Origin: Mucilaginibacter gotjawali
Lineage (GTDB): Bacteria; Bacteroidota; Bacteroidia; Sphingobacteriales; Sphingobacteriaceae
Assembly (NCBI RefSeq): GCF_002355435.1
Contig: NZ_AP017313.1
Span: 4,030,001 to 4,094,000, forward strand
Reading direction: 5' to 3'
Length of the DNA: 64,000 bases
This document shows, one piece after another, positions 8,450 through 17,477 of this stretch (position 1 is its first letter; each line of letters opens with the position of its first letter). The position numbers were made by a program, and so were the translations under genes. Under the pieces are notes generated by a model. The model was not told where the DNA came from, did not search any database, and saw only the letters and a program-made list of their open reading frames with translations.

Positions 8450-9673
8450 CTATTTGGTTAACCTCAAAACCACCACATCATCCGCCGGAATTACCTGGCT
8501 GAAAGGCTTGGTGGTAGTGCCTATATCCTTTTTCTCCCAAAGGTCGCGCAATTTGTAAGTTGTTTGGTTGAAATCAAAACCGGTATTGGACAGTGCATCG
8601 TTGATCACGTGGTCTTTCCAGTCATAACTTACCTTTTGCGGCTTGCCGGAGCGGTTTAAAAAGCAAACGCCCAGTTCGTTATTGGCCAACGGTTTTACCC
8701 ATATTTCAATCCCGTCAAAAGCATAAAACCTGAATGCCTCAACACCCAATGGATCCTGGTCAAGTGCGATCAGCTCTTTATTAGTTAAAATAGCCCTGGT
8801 TTGATCTGACATTTTGCGCAGATCGTTCCCTGCCATCAGCGGCGCTGCCAGCATGCACCATAGCGAGAAATGGGCCTTATCCTCATTATACTTCATCCCG
8901 TTGCCCACTTCCAGCATATCAGGATCGTTCCAGTGACCGGGACCGGCATATTGACGGATGCTATCCTGCTGGTCAAGAATCGATAGCACACTTAACGCTG
9001 TCCAGCCGCCTTTGCTGATATTTTTTTCAAAGCCGGCACCAATATCGCCGGTCGACCTCCAAAGCTGGCCCACATCTTTGGCCCAGCGCCATGGTTTATG
9101 CTGCCCCCACTCGCATAAACTAAAGATCATCGGCCTGCCTGCCGCGCGGATGGCTTTGCTCATCGTTTTATAGGCTTCAACGGCATTGATTCCATCCGTA
9201 TTGCACCAGTCGAACTTTAAATAATCAACGCCCCATGAGGCATATAAGCGGGCATCCTGGTATTCGTATCCGCGGGTACCGGGATAACCGGCACAGGTCA
9301 ATGTTCCGGCGCAATTATAAATGCCGAATTTCAGCCCTTTAGCATGCACATAATCCGCAAATTCCTTCATCCCGTTGGGGAATTTTTTGGGGTCGGCCAC
9401 CAGGTTGCCATCCTTGTCCCGCTGCATCGCCATCCAGCCATCGTCCAAAACAAAATAAGTATAACCCGCGTCCTTCATTCCCGAAGACACATAGGTATCC
9501 ACCATCCCTTTTAACAGGGGCAAATCAATATTAGTTTGAAATGTGTTCCAGCTGTTCCAGCCCATCGGGGGCGTTTGGGCCAGTTCCTCAAATTTTTGAG
9601 CGAACAATTGACCGCAGCAGGCCAGGCAAAGCAACGATGCCAGCAGGATTTTTTTTATAGGGTTTACCTTCAT
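8450..9673 (-). CDS. GH27 alpha-galactosidase
   Basis: 407 residues with an N-terminal signal sequence (about 1-25). It should remove alpha-1,6-galactosyl branches from galactomannan so that mannanase products can be processed. GH27 landmarks are TPPMGWNSWNTF (34-45), YFVLDDGW (73-80), the nucleophile Asp155 in YLKFDWC and the acid/base Asp210 in RSTGDI, followed by GHWNDPDMLEVGNG and a C-terminal beta domain. It lies 69 bp downstream of the GH-A lipoprotein gene and 48 bp upstream of the GH26 gene in one operon-like run. Confidence 0.94.
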   Translation of the reverse strand: MKVNPIKKILLASLLCLACCGQLFAQKFEELAQTPPMGWNSWNTFQTNIDLPLLKGMVDTYVSSGMKDAGYTYFVLDDGWMAMQRDKDGNLVADPKKFPNGMKEFADYVHAKGLKFGIYNCAGTLTCAGYPGTRGYEYQDARLYASWGVDYLKFDWCNTDGINAVEAYKTMSKAIRAAGRPMIFSLCEWGQHKPWRWAKDVGQLWRSTGDIGAGFEKNISKGGWTALSVLSILDQQDSIRQYAGPGHWNDPDMLEVGNGMKYNEDKAHFSLWCMLAAPLMAGNDLRKMSDQTRAILTNKELIALDQDPLGVEAFRFYAFDGIEIWVKPLANNELGVCFLNRSGKPQKVSYDWKDHVINDALSNTGFDFNQTTYKLRDLWEKKDIGTTTKPFSQVIPADDVVVLRLTK

Positions 9674-9742
9674 GTTATTGAAATTAAAGCAGCCAAAGTT
9701 TTTTGGTTTACAAAACCAAATTTAACGATATACCGCTGTGTT

Positions 9743-11548
9743 TTACTTTTTATCAGCCACTAAATAAACTGCGCCGTAAGCCGGAACCGTAACGATGATA
9801 CCGCCTGAAACCGTTTGCGAGATGGCAGGCACTGTTGCATAAGAAGCCGGGCCACCGGTTTTGCCGCTTGCGGCGCCAACTCCGTTTACGAAAACATTAT
9901 GCGAAAAAGGTACATTATCAGCACCTCCGTTAAGCGTATAATAATAGTATTTGGCGCCGATAGCATAGTTATTAAAGGCAATATTTACAACATGATCAAA
10001 ATTGCCCTGGTTTACTAAAACTACACCTGCCTGGCCGGACGAAAAGGTTGACCCATAACTCACAATATCGCTGCTTCCGCTTACGGTTGAACTTACCACC
10101 CTGTCGCCAAAATATTTTTGAAAAAAATACATATAATAAAACGCGGGGCGCGGGTTCCATGCAGGTGCTCCCGGCTCGGCGCCGCCGCCTGATGAATTGT
10201 TAAACATGCCCATATCATCGCCATTGCTGTACCCGTTGGCCAAATCCCACCGGCTTGCCATACTCACCTGGTTTTTTAACGCCTCGCCCAACACCATTAC
10301 CGCGTGCAAACCTGCGATATTCGAAACCATCTGGCTGGAACCTGTTGCCTGGATGTTCCATTCATCCATGGCCACAGGCTTTTGTGTTACACCGGCATTT
10401 TGCGCCGACGTTTTTACCCAGCTCATCATCGCGCTGGTTGAAGGCGCAGGTGAACTTAATATCACCGTCGGGTTTGAATTCTGGCCATAGGGTGTGTAAT
10501 AATTATGCACCACAAAAAAATCTGCTGCATTACCGGCGGCGGCCAAAACATCGCGGTTCCAGTTGGTAACGCCGGCATTGTTATTTGCATCGTTGGTTGT
10601 GGTTAGTACGATACCTATTTTTATATTATTGTTACCCGCCTGGATGGCAGCGGCACGCATAGAGTCGGCAAAAACTTTAAAATGTGTCCCGTAAACAGTT
10701 CCCGTGATGATTGCCGGCTGCCCGTCCTGGTTTTTGGTCGGGTCGATCCGGTAACCGGCTTCCCAGTTGCCGTAATTCTCGTTACCTACTTCCCAATAAG
10801 TAGTTCGGCCCTTGTCATACCTCACCCAACTGGCTGCTAAATGTGCAGCGGTTTGAACAGGTGTTGGCCCGGTGCCATAACGGGCATAACCGTAATTCAC
10901 GGTAATCAGGCCGGTGCTGCTGCTTTGCTGCAACAATTTATAATAGTTATCAATACTAAAGGTCCAGCTTTGGGTATTATTGCCAAACCAATACCCTGCA
11001 GAGGAGGCAGTGCCATTTAAATCGGGCAGCGTGGAAGGTGCATCAGCCGGCGCCTGTACATTTCCGTTACCATCACCATTAAAAAAATAAATATCAGAAA
11101 GGCTGCCTCCCGGTGCTCTTATGATATTAGGCGCGAGTGCGGTTATATTGTTAAGCAAAATTGAATTGCTGAACGTGGAAGGGTCAACAACCTGACCCAT
11201 AAACGGGTTGGAATTATTGCCATAAAGCAAGTTGGAAACTTTTGTGGTGATCTGGCTAAGGTCGACAGTTACATTGATTGACCCGGCCGATGGTTTGGAA
11301 ACACTTTGCGAGGTGGGAGCGGTAAACGTTTTACCCTGCCAGTTATCCAAAAAGAAGCCCTGTGTAGCAGCAACGGATGGATCTGTCCCGGCTACTATAC
11401 TGCCGCCCGGGCCCGTACCAACGCCGGTTCCGGGCGTTGAAGGTGTTGTAGCTGTTCCTCCTCCCGAATTACCCGGGTCTTTTTTACATGATTGTATCGC
11501 CATAAACGACGCCAATAAAATTAATGCTGCTTTTTTCATTTTTTTCAT
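9743..11548 (-). CDS. Clan GH-A glycoside hydrolase lipoprotein, GH51/GH44-like
   Basis: 601 residues. A lipobox ends at Cys21, followed by a Gly/Thr/Pro-rich linker (about 24-55), then a catalytic domain. Signs of a clan GH-A (beta/alpha)8 retaining enzyme are RAPGGSLSDIYFF (144-156), WEVGNENYGNWE with probable acid/base Glu257, VVHNYYTPYG (346-355) and AMDEWNIQ with probable nucleophile Glu396. A C-terminal beta domain follows (about 480-600). The motifs resemble GH51 arabinofuranosidases and GH44 endoglucanases, but I cannot fix the family. Its position between epimerase and alpha-galactosidase argues for action on mannan or a decoration of it. Confidence 0.75.
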   Translation of the reverse strand: MKKMKKAALILLASFMAIQSCKKDPGNSGGGTATTPSTPGTGVGTGPGGSIVAGTDPSVAATQGFFLDNWQGKTFTAPTSQSVSKPSAGSINVTVDLSQITTKVSNLLYGNNSNPFMGQVVDPSTFSNSILLNNITALAPNIIRAPGGSLSDIYFFNGDGNGNVQAPADAPSTLPDLNGTASSAGYWFGNNTQSWTFSIDNYYKLLQQSSSTGLITVNYGYARYGTGPTPVQTAAHLAASWVRYDKGRTTYWEVGNENYGNWEAGYRIDPTKNQDGQPAIITGTVYGTHFKVFADSMRAAAIQAGNNNIKIGIVLTTTNDANNNAGVTNWNRDVLAAAGNAADFFVVHNYYTPYGQNSNPTVILSSPAPSTSAMMSWVKTSAQNAGVTQKPVAMDEWNIQATGSSQMVSNIAGLHAVMVLGEALKNQVSMASRWDLANGYSNGDDMGMFNNSSGGGAEPGAPAWNPRPAFYYMYFFQKYFGDRVVSSTVSGSSDIVSYGSTFSSGQAGVVLVNQGNFDHVVNIAFNNYAIGAKYYYYTLNGGADNVPFSHNVFVNGVGAASGKTGGPASYATVPAISQTVSGGIIVTVPAYGAVYLVADKK

Positions 11549-11644
11549 TTTTGACTAAGATTCGTTGGATTTTCAGGATGATAGGATTGATAAAAAGCCG
11601 ACGATTTAAAATCCTGTCAATCATTTAATCCTACGAATCTTAGT

Positions 11645-12859
11645 TCAGACAAATAGTCCTGTTCTTTTAATTATCTCTAAACACGCCCTGCTGTTGTGAT
11701 AGGGGCATTTCCATATACCTGCTTTATCTTCGCCGGGCATTATTTGCCCGTTTTCATTGATGCCCCAAAACCATTCGCCGTTTACTTTATCTAAAATTTT
11801 ATCTTTAACAAACGCCCAGTTTTTGATGGATAGTTGCAGGTATTTTTCATCGCCGCTTATTTGCCAGGCATTATAAAAGCCGATCATTGTCTCCGCCTGC
11901 ACCCACCAATGTTTTTCTTTTATCAAATGATCTTTTGCAGGTTCATACTCATACCACAGGCCTCCGTCTGCATCCATACCTTTTATCGTAGCTTCAGCAA
12001 CCGGTACACTTACCTTTCTCACCTTCGCGATCATGCCCTCATCGCCAATTGCTTCGGCGGCTTCCAGCAAAAGCCATGTTGCTTCAATATCGTGTCCAAA
12101 AGATACCAGGCCCGACTTTCTGTTCCAGTTTTCATCAAAAAAAAGTTGCAGGTGGTGGGTTTGCTGGTCAATGAAATGATCGAAAAAGTTATTCAGCAGC
12201 AGCCATATCTGCTCTTTCAGCGCTTTATCCGGCCATACCCGGTACAAATTAGTATACCCCTCCAGTACGTGGAGGTGGGTGTTCATCGTCTTTTTTTCAT
12301 TTTCATCCTTGGCACTCAACCGCAAATCATCTATCGGGTTCCACTCTCTTGTGAAGGCTTCAAAGTACCCTGTTTTAACCGGGTCGTAAGCCTTGCCAAC
12401 CAGTAAATAATATAATTCAACCGCTTTCGTCCTTGCTGCTTCAATACCCGAGGCAAGGTAATACTCGCTCAGCGCGTAAATGGTAAAAGCGATGGCATAA
12501 ACCTGTTTTTTGGTATCAAGCGGCGCGCCGGTATGATCAACAGACCAAAAAACACCGCCAAACTCATGGTCCGTAATAAACCTGCCTATATAATCATAAG
12601 CGCGGTTCGCCATCTCCAGGTAAACCGGGTTTGCATCATGATTATAGGCAGCAGAAAATGTCCATAAGATCCGGGCGTTTAATACCGACCCTTTTGGCGC
12701 GTCAGCTATAATCCGTTCCTGACTATCAATCCTGCCTAAAAATCCGCCATTGGTTTTATCAATCGTATTACTTGCCCAATAATCCAATATGGACTGTAAC
12801 TCCGTACCCAGTTCCGTCGTGTAGTTATCAATTTGTGACCTTATAGCCTTCCCCTGCAT
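11645..12859 (-). CDS. Cellobiose/mannobiose 2-epimerase (AGE superfamily)
   Basis: 404 residues, matching the usual length. It belongs to the N-acylglucosamine/cellobiose 2-epimerase (alpha/alpha)6-barrel family. Landmarks are NGGFLGRID, LNARILWTFSAAY, GGVFWSVDHTG, the His pair regions NTHLHVLEGYTNLYRVW and SFGHDIEATWLLLEA, and EKHWWVQAETMIGFYNAW. In mannan loci this enzyme converts mannobiose to mannosyl-glucose, the substrate of the GH130 enzyme encoded just upstream. No signal peptide is present, so it is cytoplasmic. Confidence 0.93.
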   Translation of the reverse strand: MQGKAIRSQIDNYTTELGTELQSILDYWASNTIDKTNGGFLGRIDSQERIIADAPKGSVLNARILWTFSAAYNHDANPVYLEMANRAYDYIGRFITDHEFGGVFWSVDHTGAPLDTKKQVYAIAFTIYALSEYYLASGIEAARTKAVELYYLLVGKAYDPVKTGYFEAFTREWNPIDDLRLSAKDENEKKTMNTHLHVLEGYTNLYRVWPDKALKEQIWLLLNNFFDHFIDQQTHHLQLFFDENWNRKSGLVSFGHDIEATWLLLEAAEAIGDEGMIAKVRKVSVPVAEATIKGMDADGGLWYEYEPAKDHLIKEKHWWVQAETMIGFYNAWQISGDEKYLQLSIKNWAFVKDKILDKVNGEWFWGINENGQIMPGEDKAGIWKCPYHNSRACLEIIKRTGLFV

Positions 12860-12918
12860 CCTTCCGTGTTATTGTTATTTTTATTTTTTTATAGTTCATT
12901 TAAACATTTTTTTTCTTT

Positions 12919-13077
12919 TACCCTCTTTGCCGCTTGCGGGAGAGAGGGTCGACCAGCGTAGCGCTGTCGGGGTGAGTAAACTCGCCGACATGCATTGGCG
13001 CTAATGTCCGCCGGGTTGACTCACCCGGTCTATGCTTCGCTCGACCACCCTCTCTTTTGCAAGCAAAAAAGAGGGTA
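12919..13077. repeat. Large imperfect palindromic element (CCCTCTTT family)
   Basis: The sequence between the epimerase and GH130 genes is an imperfect inverted repeat about 159 bp long. The left arm starts TACCCTCTTTGCCGCTTGCG and the right arm is its approximate complement ending AAAAGAGGGTA; both carry a GTCGA(C/G) word and a GGGTGAGT/ACTCACCC word. The right half (TGTCCGCCGGGTTGACTCAC from about 13005) is shared with the two repeat copies at 43072-43170 and 43917-44014. No coding capacity is evident. Confidence 0.7.
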
Positions 13078-13130
13078 TAACTTCAATAAAACCATATTTT
13101 TCTGGCCAATGAAATTGACTCGTTTAGACT

Positions 13131-14324
13131 TCAGACTAAAGACTTCGGACTTAAAAGCGCCCTGTTGTTATCAATTATCCGGTAAAGGGTACTTACTGAT
13201 GACGCTGAACGCAAACCATCCGGCGGCGTATTCATTACATAATCCAGCAGTTTATCTACCGTGCTGGTAGCCACATGCATCCTGGTATCCGATGATGCAT
13301 AATAAATATAAACGGTATCGTCCTCGTCCCTGATCCAGCCGTTGCAGAACACTACATTGGATACATCGCCAGTGCGCTCCGCCCCTTCAGGCGCTAAAAA
13401 GTAACCTGCCGGTTTGTATAAAACTTTGGTTAGATCGTGCAGATCGGTCATAAACATATACAGCGTATAACGCAACCCAGCGGCAGTATTGCGAACACCG
13501 TGGGCTAAATGCAGCCAGCCTCTATCGGTTTTGATGGGTGTTGGCCCCTGCCCGTTTTTTGCCTCGTAAACCGTATGATAATTTTTATTGTCGATGATGG
13601 TTTCTTCATTAACAAAAGCATTTTCCATGGTTGCTGTTAAGCCAAAACCAATGCCACCGCCCTTACCGGCGCTTATAAAACCATCCTGCGGGCGAGTGTA
13701 TAAAGCATATTGGCCATCCACAAATTCGGGATGTAATACCACGTTGCGCTGCTGCGGCGAGTTGGTGACCAGGTCGGGCAGGCGCTCCCATTTTACCATG
13801 TCTTTGGTACGGGCAATACCGCAGGCGGCTATCGCCATGGATTGGTCATGCGCAGGAGCGTCAGGGTCGCGTCTTTCGGTGCAAAATAAACCATAGATCC
13901 ATCCGTCTTCATGGGCGGTTAAGCGCATATCGTAAACATTGGTGTCCGGTTCATCTGTTTCGGGCATATCCACCGGGTAATCCCAAAAGGTAAAGTTGTT
14001 AATGCCATCAGGGCTTTCGGCAACCGCGAAAAAAGATTTACGGTCGGCACCCTCTACCCGCGCTACCAACAAATATTTATCATTCAGCTTTATAGCCCCT
14101 GCGTTAAAGGCGGCATTGATGCCGAACCGTTCCATCAAATATGGATTGGTTTCCGGGTCAAGGTCATACCGCCAAAACAGCGGGGTATGTGCTGCCGTTA
14201 AAACAGGATATTTATAGCGATCAAAAACACCGTTTCCGGTACCCGCTATTTCATTACGGAGGTCCGTCAGCTGTTTTTGTTCCGCTTCTAATTCTTTTAA
14301 ACGTTTTTCAAATAGTTGTGCCAT
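13131..14324 (-). CDS. GH130 beta-1,4-mannosylglucose phosphorylase
   Basis: 397 residues from the preferred start at 14324 (MAQLFEKRLKELEAEQKQL). A longer frame from 14423 adds 33 residues that overlap a repeat-rich spacer and look unlike the family. It phosphorolyses 4-O-beta-mannosyl-glucose to mannose-1-phosphate and glucose. The N-terminal coiled helix, RYKYPVLTAAHTPLFWRYDL, VARVEGADRKSFFAVAES, TNVYDMRLTAHEDGW with the candidate acid Asp, and DGYALYTRPQDGF-like QYALYTRPQDGF fit GH130 subfamily 1. Cytoplasmic. Next to epimerase and sugar symporter genes, which supports the assignment. Confidence 0.93.
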   Translation of the reverse strand: MAQLFEKRLKELEAEQKQLTDLRNEIAGTGNGVFDRYKYPVLTAAHTPLFWRYDLDPETNPYLMERFGINAAFNAGAIKLNDKYLLVARVEGADRKSFFAVAESPDGINNFTFWDYPVDMPETDEPDTNVYDMRLTAHEDGWIYGLFCTERRDPDAPAHDQSMAIAACGIARTKDMVKWERLPDLVTNSPQQRNVVLHPEFVDGQYALYTRPQDGFISAGKGGGIGFGLTATMENAFVNEETIIDNKNYHTVYEAKNGQGPTPIKTDRGWLHLAHGVRNTAAGLRYTLYMFMTDLHDLTKVLYKPAGYFLAPEGAERTGDVSNVVFCNGWIRDEDDTVYIYYASSDTRMHVATSTVDKLLDYVMNTPPDGLRSASSVSTLYRIIDNNRALLSPKSLV

Positions 14325-14344
14325 TTTTTGTTTTTTTCTATTTC

Positions 14345-14440
14345 GTAGAGACGCAACACTTTGCGTCTCCATTTTCGTTATGCATAAATTCGTGGTAGGG
14401 GCGCAAATATTCCGGGGGCGCAAAATTTTGCGCCCCTACG
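14345..14440. repeat. Two adjacent hairpins between symporter and phosphorylase genes
   Basis: First hairpin, 14345-14369, pairs GAGACGCAA with TTGCGTCTC. Second, 14395-14440, pairs GTAGGGGCGCAAA with a right arm ending TTGCGCCCCTAC, with an inner GGGGGCGC copy. These sit between SSS symporter and GH130 genes within the same operon direction, so they may affect relative expression. The first shares the GAGACGC core with the repeat at 59868-60010, the second the GGGGCG core with 33873-34039. Confidence 0.6.
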
Positions 14441-14442
14441 TG

Positions 14443-16275
14443 TTAATAATCTTTCAATTTATCCCACCAGGTTTTCTTCAGGATGATGATGATCACCGCC
14501 AAAATGCCCACGGTGATCAATAGCGGCATTTTTTGGCTCAATACCAGGTACATGGGCAATATGGTTAAACAACATTGCGCTGCGGTACCTATCACCACGT
14601 TGAACATATTAAGCTTAAAGTTTTTATTGGGCTGAAATGATGGGTCATCGGCCAAAACAGCTGCTTTAACCGGCCCCCAAAATCCCCATGGGCGAACATT
14701 TTTATAAAAAGACTTTAACACTGATTCGTCCGTTGGAGGAAAAGCATAGGAACCAATGATTGAACCCGCCATAGATAAGCCGAACAATAACGGGAACCAA
14801 TACAATAACTCACCATCAGGTATAACCAATGAGAAAACCATGGCGGTTACAATCCCTGTCAGCATACCAACAAAAAATCCGGACGCGTTAAAACGCCACC
14901 AATGCCATTTCAATACATTTGAAGCAATATACCCTCCATAGAGCGCCGACACGATCCACTGTAAAGTCGTATTTACGTTTTTCATAAAAAACCCTATGAA
15001 AACGCCCAGCGCCACAACTACTATTCCGGCAAGATAATTCATTGCGATCGTTCTTCGGTTTGACGCTTTTGGGTTAACGTATTTCAAATAGATATCATTA
15101 ACCAAATACGCCTGCGCAGCATTCATCGTACCGCTAAAGGTGCTCATGAAAGCGCCAAGTAAACCGGCCAGCAGCAGGCCTACCAGCCCAACCGGTAAAA
15201 AGTTATTGATCACCGCCGGCAAGATCCGTTCAAAATCAATCCCTCCTGCGCCATCGCTTAAATTCATCTGGTGATAATAGATGAGCCCTAAAGCAGTGAG
15301 GCTGATGATAAGGGTGTAACGGATAGGTAACAGGATGATATTTACAAAACCACTCATCTTACTGGCCTCTTCAGGCGAGCGGGTGGAAAGGATCTTCTGC
15401 ATATCATAATTTGGCGCCGGGCCTGCCAGGGCCGCAAAAAAGCCTTTAAAAGTCATCATCATGAAAAACAGCCCGAAAAGCGAATACCCGTCGCTTTTTA
15501 TTTTATCATTTACCTGGCGGATAATACCCGACCAGTTTAAATCCAGGTGTTTGCCAAAAAACGGACTGAACCAACCATCCGGCACATTTAAATGATGGCT
15601 GCTTAATTGCCCGGCGGCAATAAACCCTATCCAGATACAGGCTACCGTCATGATACCGTATTTGACCATATCGCCTACTACAATGCTGTGCATACCGCCC
15701 AGAATGGAGTAAAACATGGCAAAAAGGGTAAAAATTATTCCATAAACATGCGGAACGTATTGCGGCGCAACATTAAAGGGAATATAACCCTTGATCATGT
15801 CCCAGGGGACAAATATTTCGATGAACTTACCGAGGCCGATAAAGCCATAGGCCATAAAACCAAGGCAGCTCAACAGCGCGAAGGCAATGACCACCACCTG
15901 TGAAGCATTAACCCCGGGACCGCTTTTGCCAAAGCGGGTGGCCAGCCACTCGGCGCCGGTGGAGGCATTGGAGCGGCGCAGCCAGCGCGACAGGTACATC
16001 ATTAAAAATACCTGGTTAAATACCGGCCAAAGCCAGGGGATCCAGATACTTTTCATGCCGTACACAAAACACAGGCTCACCATCCACATGGTGCCGCTGA
16101 TATCAAACATGTCAGAGGCATCGCTTAACCCCAGTTTATACCAGGGCAGCGATTTACCGCCAAGCATATAGCTCTCCTTGTTTTGCCGGGCCTTTTTACG
16201 ATACCACAGCCCAATAAATATGGTACTTGACAGGTAGAGCGCAATAATGGCAATGTCAATGGGATGGAGCTTCAT
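14443..16275 (-). CDS. Sodium:solute symporter (SSS) family sugar transporter
   Basis: 610 residues with about 14-15 hydrophobic segments, beginning in the first residues (DIAIIALYLSSTIFIGLWYR). SSS features are ESYMLGGKSLPWYKLGLSDASDMFD in the first loop, the Gly-rich segment GLLGAFMSTFSGTMNAAQAY (about 370-390) and a long C-terminal hydrophilic portion before two final segments. It is expected to import the disaccharide released by mannan breakdown across the inner membrane, as in other Bacteroidota mannan loci; the exact substrate is inferred from neighbours. Confidence 0.9.
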   Translation of the reverse strand: MKLHPIDIAIIALYLSSTIFIGLWYRKKARQNKESYMLGGKSLPWYKLGLSDASDMFDISGTMWMVSLCFVYGMKSIWIPWLWPVFNQVFLMMYLSRWLRRSNASTGAEWLATRFGKSGPGVNASQVVVIAFALLSCLGFMAYGFIGLGKFIEIFVPWDMIKGYIPFNVAPQYVPHVYGIIFTLFAMFYSILGGMHSIVVGDMVKYGIMTVACIWIGFIAAGQLSSHHLNVPDGWFSPFFGKHLDLNWSGIIRQVNDKIKSDGYSLFGLFFMMMTFKGFFAALAGPAPNYDMQKILSTRSPEEASKMSGFVNIILLPIRYTLIISLTALGLIYYHQMNLSDGAGGIDFERILPAVINNFLPVGLVGLLLAGLLGAFMSTFSGTMNAAQAYLVNDIYLKYVNPKASNRRTIAMNYLAGIVVVALGVFIGFFMKNVNTTLQWIVSALYGGYIASNVLKWHWWRFNASGFFVGMLTGIVTAMVFSLVIPDGELLYWFPLLFGLSMAGSIIGSYAFPPTDESVLKSFYKNVRPWGFWGPVKAAVLADDPSFQPNKNFKLNMFNVVIGTAAQCCLTILPMYLVLSQKMPLLITVGILAVIIIILKKTWWDKLKDY

Positions 16276-16279
16276 TTTT

Positions 16280-16456
16280 TAATTTGAAAATGTGTTGATT
16301 TGAGGATTTGAAAATTGTATTTCAAATGGGCTATAATGGCAATTACTAAAGTAGATTTATTGACAACCATTTTATAATACTTTTTTAACCATAAATTTCA
16401 ATTTATTTACCATACAACCCATTTTCAAATTTTCAAATTGCCAAATCTTCAAATTG
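16280..16456. repeat. Degenerate TTTGAAAA short-word repeats in regulator/transporter spacer
   Basis: The spacer holds several TTTGAAAAT words near 16280-16320 and complementary CAAATTTTCAAATT words near 16420-16455, giving two arms that could pair. There is no ORF. It resembles the other short-word intergenic repeats in the window. Confidence 0.45.
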
Positions 16457-16457
16457 T

Positions 16458-17336
16458 CTAAATAAAAACCCGGTTACCGGTATAGGTCTCCCTGAATTCC
16501 TTCGGGATACACATCTTCTTGCGTTTAAAGATCCGGTTGAAGTTGGAAATGTTATTAAAACCGCATTTATAGGCAATTTCAGCAACCGTTGTGGTGGAAT
16601 CGATCAGCATCCTTGAGGCATGACCAAGCCTGATCTCATTTAAACTATCAATAAATGTTTTGCCGGTGCGCTTTTTTATAAAGCGGCTAAACGAAGCTTC
16701 CGGCATATTGGCTATCCTGGCCACCTCTGCAAGCGTTACCTGTTTATTATAGTTATTGTTCATATGCTCAAACACCTTTTCGATACGGCGGCTGTTGTAA
16801 TAAAACTTTTCATTAGTAAAACTGGAATCCGACAGCGTTTTCATGTTCCTTGAGGTAGAAAGATCATGAAGTATTGACAGTAACTCGAGCACAGAATCGA
16901 AGCCGCTTTTTTTATCCAAATTAAGCACCCTCTCCTTAAGCGTGTTGATGGTTTCCTGCGAAAACACGATACCCCGTTGCGAACGCTCCAGCATATTTTT
17001 TAAAAAGCTCAGCTGGTTCCTCTTTAAAAATTTCTCATCAAAAAGATCTTTGTGAAACTGGATGGTAATCTCGGTTATCGCCTCACTCTGGCACTGGTTG
17101 GTAAACCAGGCATGGTAAAGATTAGGGCCTATCAGGGCCAGTTCCAGGTCATCAATTACCTCAATGTGGCCGCCCACTACACGCTTCGCCCCTTTCGCGT
17201 TCAGTATCAGGTTAAGTTCGTATTCGTCATGATAATGAAGCGGGAAGTCAAATTTCTTTTTTACCCTGGAAAAAATAGTAAAGCAATCGCTTGGTGTCAG
17301 CGGGGTAATTTCGCGCATTACATTGCTTGTCATCAT
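16458..17336 (-). CDS. AraC-family transcriptional regulator with cupin sensor domain
   Basis: 292 residues. The N-terminal half is a cupin-like sugar-sensing domain (DFPLHYHDEYELNLIL, LALIGPNLYHAW). The C-terminal 100 residues hold two helix-turn-helix motifs of the AraC type (VTLAEVARIANMPEASFSRFI and TVAEIAYKCGFNNISNFNRIF), followed by KRKKMCIPKEFRE. It is encoded in the mannan locus between the CBM-like protein and the symporter, so it probably controls the intracellular part of the pathway, in addition to the HTCS upstream. The effector is unknown. Confidence 0.93.
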   Translation of the reverse strand: MMTSNVMREITPLTPSDCFTIFSRVKKKFDFPLHYHDEYELNLILNAKGAKRVVGGHIEVIDDLELALIGPNLYHAWFTNQCQSEAITEITIQFHKDLFDEKFLKRNQLSFLKNMLERSQRGIVFSQETINTLKERVLNLDKKSGFDSVLELLSILHDLSTSRNMKTLSDSSFTNEKFYYNSRRIEKVFEHMNNNYNKQVTLAEVARIANMPEASFSRFIKKRTGKTFIDSLNEIRLGHASRMLIDSTTTVAEIAYKCGFNNISNFNRIFKRKKMCIPKEFRETYTGNRVFI

Positions 17337-17477
17337 AAGTAATTTAGTTATACAAAAACATCGTTTATATGATACGAAATTAACAGTTTTTTTGGTGAGT
17401 TGTTAATGGCGAGTAGTGATTGGTGAAATGTGAGCCATGAATTGTTAAATATTTTATAAATCCCTATTCACTACTCA

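Noticed and set aside
11834..12406. 190-residue plus-strand open frame
   Set aside because: It lies wholly antisense to the epimerase gene, whose protein matches its family throughout; the antisense translation has no domain-like pattern.
14325..14423. Upstream extension of the GH130 gene
   Set aside because: It overlaps a hairpin repeat and adds basic, non-family residues; the start at 14324 matches the GH130 N-terminal helix.
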